The notes beneath the pieces are model-generated. The model worked only from the letters and a program-made list of their open reading frames with translations. It was not told the origin of the DNA and did no database searches. 6,987 nt of DNA from Dehalococcoidia bacterium (GTDB lineage: Bacteria; Chloroflexota; Dehalococcoidia; GIF9; AB-539-J10), in assembly GCA_023129815.1 (NCBI GenBank), contig JAGMBH010000154.1:1-6987 (forward strand), read 5' to 3'. This document shows positions 1 through 5,110 of this stretch, in pieces (position 1 is the stretch's first letter; each line of letters begins with the position of its first letter). The translations under genes were made by a program, and so were the position numbers.

Positions 1-42
1 TCGACTATCGACTATTGTTCCTCTTGACTGTCAGTGACTATT
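1..42 (+). repeat. GACTNNN repeat array 1 (degenerate, left edge)
   Basis: Four GACT cores start at 3, 10, 26 and 36. The first two are exactly 7 bp apart; the others are separated by diverged sequence. All are in the same orientation as in arrays 2 and 3. The array probably continues left of the window. It lies upstream of the HicAB cassette, so the cassette is bracketed by this array and array 2. Confidence 0.7.
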
Positions 43-45
43 GGG

Positions 46-57
46 CTGTGCTAGAAT
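46..57 (+). promoter_or_regulatory. Candidate extended -10 promoter for hicAB
   Basis: CTGTGC is followed by TAGAAT at 52-57, giving TGC-TAGAAT, an extended -10 form. No -35 hexamer sits at 17 bp; the nearest TTGACT (24-29, inside array 1) is 22 bp away, so the promoter would depend on the extended -10. It lies about 75 bp before the HicA start and has the same position relative to its array as the better candidate at 713-721. This is a pattern-based inference. Confidence 0.4.
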
Positions 58-134
58 AATGTTTGACAGAGAAAACAAGCTGGGGAATCATTTTGGCGAG
101 GCAGGGCAGGTAAAGAATCAGCTAAAGGTTTTAA

Positions 135-380
135 GTGGACAAGGGAGAAATATATGAAAAGCTCAAGAAGAATCCAGCAAATGTCAGGTTTGAAGAGATA
201 TGCAAGATAGCAAAATTATTCGGTTTCAGGTTTAGGGGTGGCAAAGGTAGCCATAGGATATTTGTTAGAGCAGGAATAAGAGAGATGCTAAACTTCCAAG
301 AAGTTAAAGGCAAGACAAAACCGTATCAAGTCAAGCAATTTATAAGGATTATTGAGAAATACAACTTACTGGGGGAATAG
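135..380 (+). CDS. hicA: HicA-type toxin (mRNA interferase)
   Basis: 81 aa. HicA toxins are small double-stranded-RNA-binding-fold proteins that cleave mRNA and are neutralised by HicB. The family signature is clear: GGKGSHRIF at residues 35-43 contains the catalytic histidine (H40), and the C-terminal half carries the typical VKGKTKPYQVKQ stretch (58-68). An N-terminal extension of about 20 residues (KKNPANVRFEEICKIAKLFGF region) precedes the core, as in a subgroup of HicA proteins. The start is GTG at 135, with AAAGG at 124-128 six bases upstream; no in-frame ATG offers a better start. hicB follows after two bases, so the two are co-transcribed and probably translationally coupled. All key residues are present, so it looks intact. 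The family call is firm; toxicity is inferred from the family. Confidence 0.9.
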   Translation: MDKGEIYEKLKKNPANVRFEEICKIAKLFGFRFRGGKGSHRIFVRAGIREMLNFQEVKGKTKPYQVKQFIRIIEKYNLLGE

Positions 381-382
381 AG

Positions 383-610
383 ATGGCTAGCAGATACGCT
401 ATTGAGATATTTTACAGCGAGGAGGATGAAGGGTATATTGCCACAGTTCCGGAGCTTCCAGGGTGCTCTGCTTTCGGAGAGACTGAGGAAGAAGCTTTAA
501 AGGAGGTTAAAGTAGCTATTGATTTATGGCTAGAAACCGCTGAGAAGGAAGGCAGAGAAATTCCGCTGCCTCTCAGAAAAGAACTTCTAAAGACCCTTAT
601 CGAATCTTGA
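383..610 (+). CDS. hicB: HicB-type antitoxin
   Basis: 75 aa. It matches the HicB/UPF0150 partial RNase-H-like fold: a first beta strand (RYAIEIFYS), the EDEGYIATVPELPGC signature at residues 14-28, FGETEEEAL at 31-39, and a helix ending in LWLETAEKEGREIPLP. It should bind HicA and block its active site. It is the short form, with no room for a C-terminal helix-turn-helix or ribbon-helix-helix domain, so direct DNA-binding autoregulation is not evident. The ATG at 383 has GGGGG (371-375) seven bases upstream, inside the end of hicA. The TGA stop at 608-610 overlaps the first GACT unit of array 2, so the repeat array begins exactly at the end of the coding region. Confidence 0.9.
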   Translation: MASRYAIEIFYSEEDEGYIATVPELPGCSAFGETEEEALKEVKVAIDLWLETAEKEGREIPLPLRKELLKTLIES

Positions 611-704
611 CTTTGGACTGGTGACTATCGACTAATTTTGACTATCGACTATCGACTGCCGACTCCTGACTATCGACTAATGACTAATTTGACTCTTGAC
701 TCTA
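609..704 (+). repeat. GACTNNN repeat array 2 (13 units)
   Basis: Thirteen GACT cores start at 609, 616, 623, 630, 640, 647, 654, 661, 668, 675, 682, 691 and 698. Spacing is 7 bp except after the units GACTAATTTT (10 bp) and GACTAATTT (9 bp). The four-base core is invariant while the three following bases vary (ATC commonest; also GCC, CCT, CTT, AAT, GGT). All units point the same way as the genes. It lies between the hicAB stop and the candidate promoter of the next cassette. It is not a CRISPR array, since units are far too short and there are no unique spacers. Confidence 0.9.
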
Positions 705-721
705 CCTAACTGTGGTATAAT
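696..721 (+). promoter_or_regulatory. Candidate extended -10 promoter after array 2
   Basis: A perfect TATAAT at 716-721 is preceded by TG at 713-714, giving TGG-TATAAT, an extended -10 promoter. TTGACT units of array 2 supply -35-like hexamers at 696-701 (14 bp spacing) and 689-694 (21 bp); neither is at the ideal 17 bp. Transcription would start near 728 and read the two small genes at 791-1214. The -10 match is strong; the -35 assignment is uncertain. Confidence 0.6.
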
Positions 722-749
722 TCCATCACTATAGGTCTTAGATGGCGTT

Positions 750-784
750 AAAGCGTTTCCGTATGATCTGGACGGAAACAATTT
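750..784 (+). other. Inverted repeat in leader of the small-gene pair
   Basis: GTTTCCGT (755-762) and ACGGAAAC (772-779) form a perfect 8-bp inverted repeat around a 9-base loop. A two-base mismatch is followed by AAA (750-752) pairing with TTT (782-784). It lies between the candidate promoter and the GTG at 791. No T tract follows, so it is not a standard terminator. It could be an operator bound by the encoded proteins or an RNA hairpin that limits access to the start codon. Its role is inferred only from position. Confidence 0.4.
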
Positions 785-790
785 CCTTGG

Positions 791-970
791 GTGATTGAAG
801 AAATCGAAAGAAGGAGAGCTAAGAATGAGAAAAAATTCCCTTACTGGGAAGACCTGGTAACCGGGGGTAGAAAATATTGGTATGAAATCGTTGGAAAATT
901 TGGATTTAAGGCGAGCTATGTCAAAGACTCAGGCCAGCGGCGATTAAAGGGAGGTAGACATGAAAGTTAG
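791..970 (+). CDS. Small protein of unassigned family, first gene of TA-like pair
   Basis: 59 aa if started at GTG 791. I cannot name its family. It is rich in basic and aromatic residues: EEIERRRAKNEKK (3-15), FPYWEDL (16-22), then GGRKYWYEIVGKFGFKASYVK (25-45). This resembles a family of small hypothetical proteins I recall with a GGRRYW...GWRARYVK core that continue well past this point. The shift here from YVK to DSGQRRLKGGRHES suggests an internal deletion; this comparison is from memory. No Shine-Dalgarno site precedes GTG 791, an in-frame TGA lies upstream at 764-766, and no ATG is in frame, so the start is uncertain. Its 3' end overlaps the next gene by 11 bases and contains that gene's ribosome binding site, an arrangement common in toxin-antitoxin pairs. 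It may be a shortened gene or a decayed one. Confidence 0.5.
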   Translation: MIEEIERRRAKNEKKFPYWEDLVTGGRKYWYEIVGKFGFKASYVKDSGQRRLKGGRHES

Positions 971-1214
971 CAAAGAAGATGTAGCAAGAAAAATATTAGC
1001 TTATCTCAATCGCTCTATCAGCCTTGAACAAATCGTTGATTGGGCTGAGGACATGATTTGTGAAGCTGAATATGATGAGAAGGATTTTGAATTAATAAAA
1101 GACATCTTAGGCCATTTGGGGCTTGCTGATGTCAAGGAGTTTGGTTTGTCTTGGGACGATTGCTACAACTACCTCTCCAGGCTTGGCTATCAAGTTAGGG
1201 TTACTGTCCACTAA
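960..1214 (+). CDS. Small acidic helical protein, second gene of TA-like pair
   Basis: 84 aa, ATG start with a strong GGGAGGT at 949-955. The protein is acidic and predicted mostly helical: KVSKEDVARKILAYLNRSISLEQIVDWAEDMICEAEYDEKDFELIKDILGHLG, ending in FGLSWDDCYNYLSRLGYQVRV. It has no signal peptide or membrane segment. I do not recognise a named domain, although the sequence reads like a conserved hypothetical family (ISLEQIVDWAE, GLADVKEFGLSWDDC). Its acidic character, its overlap with a basic upstream partner and its place next to HicAB make an antitoxin or immunity-like role plausible, but that is inference from context. The reading frame is intact and its start is well supported. Confidence 0.7.
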   Translation: MKVSKEDVARKILAYLNRSISLEQIVDWAEDMICEAEYDEKDFELIKDILGHLGLADVKEFGLSWDDCYNYLSRLGYQVRVTVH

Positions 1215-1221
1215 GCAAGAA

Positions 1222-1238
1222 GGAATTTGGAAAATTCC
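1222..1238 (+). other. Short AT-rich hairpin after the small-gene pair
   Basis: GGAATTT (1222-1228) and AAATTCC (1232-1238) form a perfect 7-bp stem with a 3-base loop, eight bases after the stop at 1214. The stem is AT-rich and no T tract follows, so it would be a weak terminator at best. It may instead protect the 3' end of the transcript. Confidence 0.35.
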
Positions 1239-1260
1239 AAACTGTCGAATTACAATCAAT

Positions 1261-1287
1261 CTCGACCATCTCAACGAACTCAACGAA
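1261..1287 (+). repeat. Three 9-bp direct repeats (CTCAACGAA type)
   Basis: CTCGACCAT (1261-1269) is followed by two identical CTCAACGAA units (1270-1278 and 1279-1287). They sit just before array 3, in otherwise non-coding sequence, and have a different period from the GACT heptamers. Nothing else is apparent in 1239-1294. Confidence 0.5.
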
Positions 1288-1294
1288 CTGAAAT

Positions 1295-1400
1295 GACTAT
1301 TGACTAATGACTCTTGACTAATTTGACTCCCGACTCTAGACTTTAGACTAATTTTGACTGCCGACTCATGACTATTGACTATCGACTGTTGACTATTGAC
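1295..1400 (+). repeat. GACTNNN repeat array 3 (14 units plus a half unit)
   Basis: GACT cores start at 1295, 1302, 1309, 1316, 1325, 1332, 1339, 1346, 1356, 1363, 1370, 1377, 1384 and 1391, with a degenerate GACG at 1398. Spacing is 7 bp except after GACTAATTT (9 bp) and GACTAATTTT (10 bp), the same two length variants found in array 2. The unit order differs from array 2. The array ends six bases before the GTG start of the first glycosyltransferase gene. Confidence 0.9.
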
Positions 1401-1405
1401 GAGCT

Positions 1406-2404
1406 GTGGATAAAGAAATAAGCGAACCCCAAATATCGGTTATAGTCGTAACCAAGAATGAGGAGAAAAACATTTCTGCATGTCTGGAGTCTTTGATCGC
1501 CCAAGATTATCCAAAGGATAGATATGAAATAATTGTTGTTGACGGTGCGTCAACTGACAAAACACAAGAAATCTGCAGAAGATATCCTATCACGTTGATT
1601 ATTGCTGAGCGAAGCGGCATTTCACACCAGCGAAATGCAGGGATTCAGGTAGCGAGAGGAAGTTATATTGCTTTCACAGATGCCGACTGCGTTGCAGAGA
1701 GAGCATGGCTGAGAAAGCTAATAGAGCAAATTGAGAGCAGTGACAAGAGTGTAGTTGCTGTAGGCGGACCAAATTTGGTCTTTGATGATGATCCTCTTCT
1801 TAGCAAAACCATCGGATATACGCAGGAAACACTTTTAGGTTCTGGCGGGTCCCCTCAATGCTGCCGGATTAGTAAGCCTAGCTTTGTATATTCTATTCCG
1901 AATTGCAATATCTTATATAGGAAGCAAATCATAGCTGAGGAGAGATATGATGACAACTTTAGTATAGGTGAGGATGCTGAGCTTAACTTTAGATTGAGAC
2001 AGAAGGGGTATAGATTCCTATATTTACCTGGTGTTATTGTCTGGCACCATAGGCCGGGCACCATTAAGGACTTTGCTAAAAAAATGTTTCATTACGGTGA
2101 AGCAATGGCAAGAATTACCAGAAAGCATAAGAAAATCATAAGATGGTATGCCTTTGTAGCAAGCCTTGCCGTATTAGCGGTGATATTCTCTTATCCTATA
2201 GTTTACTTCTTTCGCCCATTCATTTATATCTATGCCGTTGCAACCCTTATCTACATAATTGCCTTGGCAATTTCAACAACTCAGGTATATCGGAAGTGCA
2301 AGAGCATAAGCTCTATTTTGACTATGATACTGTTGCCTATACAACATTTCGTGTATGGACTCGGATTTCTGAAAGGACTCTTAGAGCCACGGAAAGCTAC
2401 ATGA
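1406..2404 (+). CDS. Family 2 glycosyltransferase with C-terminal membrane segments
   Basis: 332 aa. It should transfer a sugar from a nucleotide sugar to a membrane-linked acceptor on the cytoplasmic face. The GT-A fold is recognisable: the first strand ISVIVVTKNEE (10-20), VVDGASTDKT (44-53), the metal-binding TDADC (91-95), and GEDAELNFRLRQKGY (188-202) with the ED of the catalytic-base region. Hydrophobic stretches at about 248-268, 271-291 and 303-322 suggest two or three C-terminal membrane helices. The start is GTG 1406: an in-frame TGA at 1397-1399 rules out anything upstream, and no later ATG keeps the first strand. The ribosome binding site is weak (GAG at 1401-1403). The 3' end overlaps the next gene in ATGA, so the two are translationally coupled. 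Donor and acceptor cannot be predicted. Confidence 0.9.
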   Translation: MDKEISEPQISVIVVTKNEEKNISACLESLIAQDYPKDRYEIIVVDGASTDKTQEICRRYPITLIIAERSGISHQRNAGIQVARGSYIAFTDADCVAERAWLRKLIEQIESSDKSVVAVGGPNLVFDDDPLLSKTIGYTQETLLGSGGSPQCCRISKPSFVYSIPNCNILYRKQIIAEERYDDNFSIGEDAELNFRLRQKGYRFLYLPGVIVWHHRPGTIKDFAKKMFHYGEAMARITRKHKKIIRWYAFVASLAVLAVIFSYPIVYFFRPFIYIYAVATLIYIIALAISTTQVYRKCKSISSILTMILLPIQHFVYGLGFLKGLLEPRKAT

Positions 2405-3849
2405 AAGTATACATGCTAAACCCTCCATTCTTACCTCATTTCGGCAGAGGAGCCAGGTGGCAAGACACGGGCAGGGGTGGTACTCTTTATTATCCTATCT
2501 GGCTATCTTATGCTACTGGGGTGGTAGCACAGGAATACGAAACGAGGCTCGTTGACGCCCCAGCATGGAACTGGAATAAAGATGATGTCATAGTTGACAT
2601 TAGGAAGTTCAAGCCTGACTTAGTAGTCATAGACACCAGCTTCCCGAGCTTGAATAACGATATTAAGGTAGCAGAGGCAATAAAGCAATCCCACAATGCT
2701 AAAGTTGTTCTTGTTGGGCCGACTGCATCACAATTCTCAGAAGAAATACTCCAGAGTAATGGCATCGACATTGTGGCAAGATTTGAATATGATTTTACCA
2801 TTAGGGAAATAGCACAGGCTATAGACAGGAATGAAGCTTTCGCCTACATCAGAGGTATCTCATATAAAGACAATGGGAAAATAGTACACAACCCAAATAG
2901 GGAGTTTGCCGACTCGCTAGAATTGGATAAGATACCTTTTGTATCACAGGTGTACAAAAGGTATCTTAATGTGAAAGATTACTTTTTAGGCAGCGCTCTG
3001 TGTCCAGAAGTTCAGATATTTACAGGGAGAGGGTGCCCTTATCATCTGTGTACCTTTTGTTCTTGGCCGCCAACATTAATGGGGGGGGGATATAGAGTAC
3101 GAAGCATCTCCAATGTTTTGGATGAGCTAGAATGGATTCAGGACAACCTCCCGGAGGTTAACGAAGTAGTTATGGAAGATGACACATTTGCTTTTAACAA
3201 AAAGATGGTTATGGAATTTTGCCAGGAATATAAAACGAGAGGTTTGAATGTAACCTGGTCAGGCAATGCACGGGCGACTCTTGACTATGAGACCATGAAA
3301 AAAATGAGGGACTCTAACTGTAGGCTTCTCATTGTGGGATATGAATCTGGGAATGACGAGATATTAAAGAACGTAAAAAAGGGCATCACAGTCAAACAGA
3401 TAAAGCAATTTGCCAGATATGCCAGAAAAGCTGGGCTACTCGTGCATGGTGATTTCATAATCGGCTTACCGGGAGAAACAAAAGAAACCATTCTGGAAAC
3501 CAAAAGACTCATAAAAGAGGTCAAGCCAGATATTTTGCAAGTCTCCGTTGCCTCTCCATTCCCTGGAACAGAATTCTATGAATGGGCAAGAACAAATGGG
3601 TATTTGCTGACCGATGACCCTAATGAATATCTAGACGACCAGGGGCATCAGAAATCAATTATTTCCTATCCGTCGCTGTCTGCTGAGGAGATAACAAAGA
3701 CTGTTGATGAGATTCTCAAGAGTTACTATATCTCAATGGAATATGTTCCAATTGCGTTAAGGCAAGTAATTAGAAGACATGGGTTGCAGGAAATGAGACG
3801 GCTTTGGTACTCGGCAAGGATGTTTGCCCGATATGTTTCAAGGAGGTAA
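2401..3849 (+). CDS. HpnJ-like B12-binding-domain radical SAM protein
   Basis: 482 aa, starting at ATG 2401 in an ATGA overlap with the glycosyltransferase. The frame stays open upstream to 2143, but that part only shadows the previous gene. Residues 1-145 form an N-terminal domain of the B12-binding type (MKVYMLNPPF; VVLVGPTASQF at 102-112), without the DxHxxG cobalamin loop. The radical SAM domain follows, with GRGCPYHLCTFCSWP (209-223), VVMEDDTF (256-263), GYESGNDEIL (313-322) and GDFIIGLPGETKETI (350-364). From memory, the whole chain resembles HpnJ, linked to hopanoid side-chain biosynthesis. No other hopanoid gene is nearby, so the substrate is more likely a lipid or glycan of this operon. 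Oddities: the cluster motif is CX4CX2C (C212, C217, C220) instead of CX3CX2C, and a run of nine G at 3081-3089 lies just after it. Its 3' end is duplicated at 6081-6205. Confidence 0.85.
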   Translation: MKVYMLNPPFLPHFGRGARWQDTGRGGTLYYPIWLSYATGVVAQEYETRLVDAPAWNWNKDDVIVDIRKFKPDLVVIDTSFPSLNNDIKVAEAIKQSHNAKVVLVGPTASQFSEEILQSNGIDIVARFEYDFTIREIAQAIDRNEAFAYIRGISYKDNGKIVHNPNREFADSLELDKIPFVSQVYKRYLNVKDYFLGSALCPEVQIFTGRGCPYHLCTFCSWPPTLMGGGYRVRSISNVLDELEWIQDNLPEVNEVVMEDDTFAFNKKMVMEFCQEYKTRGLNVTWSGNARATLDYETMKKMRDSNCRLLIVGYESGNDEILKNVKKGITVKQIKQFARYARKAGLLVHGDFIIGLPGETKETILETKRLIKEVKPDILQVSVASPFPGTEFYEWARTNGYLLTDDPNEYLDDQGHQKSIISYPSLSAEEITKTVDEILKSYYISMEYVPIALRQVIRRHGLQEMRRLWYSARMFARYVSRR

Positions 3850-4631
3850 AGAATTAAGATAGCGCTCTTGGTACCTAATTTTTTTGAAATTAGTGGCGAT
3901 GCTCGGGTGGCTGAAATTCAGGCTGAGGAGCTAGCTAAAGATGGTAACCAGGTAGCAATATTTGCTTTTGGCGCAGACATAAAGCCAAAAAGAGCTGACT
4001 TGTTCATTATGGGCATGCCCAAAAATCTTTTCTGGCAAAGAATCTATCGCTTAATTTTCCCTCTGGATATAATCAAGGTGTGCAAATGGCTTCCCAGGCT
4101 CAAGAATTTTGATTTGATCATCGCCCATCTTTACCCCCTAACATGGCTGGCATACCTGGCGAAGAAACTTTACAAGGTTAAGTATACCTTCTGGTATCAT
4201 GGAATTGTGGACCCTCAATTCTTCCCCCACCTCTACGAGCGAATCTATCTCAGATTGCAGATATTCTTCACCAGGCTTACAGTACAAAATGCAGATCGGG
4301 CTGTGGCGGTGAGCAAATTCAGTCAACAGGAGCTGAAAAAATATACTGGCTTAGACAGCGAAGTAATATATAACAAGGTGGATTTAGATAAATTTCATCC
4401 AGGAATCGATGGCTCAAGAATTAGGCAAAAGCATAGTTTGGCAGATGACCCAGTTATCCTGTTTGTCGGAAGAATTTCACCACATAAGGGAGTTCACCAA
4501 TTAATCCAGGCATTCAACTCGGTCAAGGAGAAGATAACGAATGCTAAGCTTATCATTGTGGGGAGGCCTGAATATACCTACTATTTCAACGCCCTAAAGC
4601 GCATGAGCGACGATTCCGTAGTATTTACCGG
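3725..4631 (+). repeat. Direct repeat copy A (radical SAM 3' end plus GT4-A)
   Basis: This segment aligns without gaps to 6081-6987 at a constant offset of 2356 bp. By hand count they differ at about 16 of 128 positions in the radical SAM part (3725-3852), about 27 of 518 in 3853-4370, about 35 of 117 in 4371-4487, and about 6 of 144 in 4488-4631. The right end of the repeat lies beyond the window for copy B. Confidence 0.95.
3840..3855 (+). promoter_or_regulatory. RBS and ATT start of GT4-A
   Basis: A complete Shine-Dalgarno AAGGAGG (3840-3846) is followed six bases later by ATT AAG ATA at 3853. ATT gives the normal first strand KIALLVP, whereas the first ordinary start codon (TTG 3868) would remove it and has no ribosome binding site. 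The site overlaps the end of the radical SAM gene (TAA 3847-3849), suggesting coupled translation. Copy B preserves the same arrangement. Confidence 0.65.
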
Positions 4632-4980
4632 TCCCGTTTCGCATGACTTCTTGCCTCTTTACTATGCTGCTTGTGATGTCTATGCTAGCTGCTCCAGGTG
4701 GGAAACCTATAATCTACCTCTGGTAGAGGCTCAAGCCTGTAGAAAGCCAGTGGTAGCGTTCAATGTAGGTCCCCATCCAGAGGTTGTGACAGATGGCGAA
4801 ACTGGTTTCCTCGTCCCGTTCAAAGATGCCGATGCCTTAGCCGAAGCCATAATTAAGCTCCTCAAGAACGATAAGTTGAGACAGGAGATGGGGGGGAATG
4901 CTTATAAAGCAGCAGGGGAAAAAGTTATACTGGGAGAATATCGCTTGGAAAAACTTGCCGGTCTACAAGGAGGCGATTGA
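3853..4980 (+). CDS. Family 4 glycosyltransferase GT4-A, probable ATT start
   Basis: 375 aa from ATT 3853 (370 aa from TTG 3868). It has the two-domain GT-B fold of retaining glycosyltransferases, which add a sugar from a nucleotide donor to a lipid- or glycan-linked acceptor at the cytoplasmic membrane. The N-terminal half begins with KIALLVPNFFEISGDARVAE. The linker and C-terminal donor-binding domain carry VILFVGRISPHKGVHQLIQAF (201-221), IIVGRPEY (234-241) and the EX7E motif E284-TYNLPLV-E292, followed by GPHPEVV and GETGFLVP. Arg205 and Lys212 of VGR...HKG are the usual phosphate-binding residues. The C-terminus ends abruptly in LAGLQGGD. One frame over, the sequence reads VYKEAIEAWQ, the expected family ending, so a small indel near 4960-4963 has probably changed the last residues. 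The catalytic core is intact. The sugar used is unknown. Confidence 0.88.
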   Translation: MKIALLVPNFFEISGDARVAEIQAEELAKDGNQVAIFAFGADIKPKRADLFIMGMPKNLFWQRIYRLIFPLDIIKVCKWLPRLKNFDLIIAHLYPLTWLAYLAKKLYKVKYTFWYHGIVDPQFFPHLYERIYLRLQIFFTRLTVQNADRAVAVSKFSQQELKKYTGLDSEVIYNKVDLDKFHPGIDGSRIRQKHSLADDPVILFVGRISPHKGVHQLIQAFNSVKEKITNAKLIIVGRPEYTYYFNALKRMSDDSVVFTGPVSHDFLPLYYAACDVYASCSRWETYNLPLVEAQACRKPVVAFNVGPHPEVVTDGETGFLVPFKDADALAEAIIKLLKNDKLRQEMGGNAYKAAGEKVILGEYRLEKLAGLQGGD

Positions 4981-5071
4981 AGCTTGGCAAGCCTCAGCGA
5001 TAGGAGCACTTCGGCCGGTAAAAGGAGTTCATCTGCTAATGCAAGCATTCAACCTGGTTAGAGATTTTTAG
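4961..5071 (+). pseudogene. Frameshifted GT4-A tail fused to relic of a third GT4 copy
   Basis: In the frame +1 to GT4-A, this stretch reads VYKEAIEAWQASA, which looks like a normal GT4 C-terminus, and continues without a stop into IGALRPVKGVHLLMQAFNLVRDF, ending at TAG 5069-5071. The second half matches the VGGLRPVKGVHQLIQAFNSVK segment of GT4-B (about 6829-6888), an internal part of the protein that should not follow a C-terminus. The DNA also matches (GGAGTTCA, CAAGCATTCAAC). A further hint of homology (GACTTCAAGCC, 5070-5080) may extend the relic to about 5088. It looks like a deletion scar between two GT4 genes. The remaining 5089-5098 shows nothing else. Confidence 0.7.
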
Positions 5072-5110
5072 ACTTCAAGCCAGTTAAAAAAGAGTAAAAT
5101 GAGAGGTGGA

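Noticed and set aside
609..704. CRISPR array
   Set aside because: Repeat units are 7 bp with no unique spacers, and no cas gene is present.
1405..1413. TGTGGATAA, a perfect match to the reverse complement of the DnaA box
   Set aside because: A single 9-mer with no second box, no AT-rich unwinding region and no replication gene nearby. It overlaps a start codon and is explained as well by the CTGTG box shared with the other arrays.
2143..2400. N-terminal extension of the radical SAM protein
   Set aside because: This stretch is an out-of-frame reading of the glycosyltransferase gene. ATG 2401 in an ATGA overlap begins the normal domain.
4012..4021. 10-bp palindrome GGGCATGCCC
   Set aside because: It lies inside the conserved GT4 coding sequence (MGMPK) and is copied with it; there is no regulatory context.
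4138..4326. Minus-strand reading frame of 62 codons, repeated at 6494-6682
   Set aside because: It occurs twice only because the GT4 gene is duplicated. It lies wholly inside GT4 on the opposite strand, with no ribosome binding site or recognisable domain.
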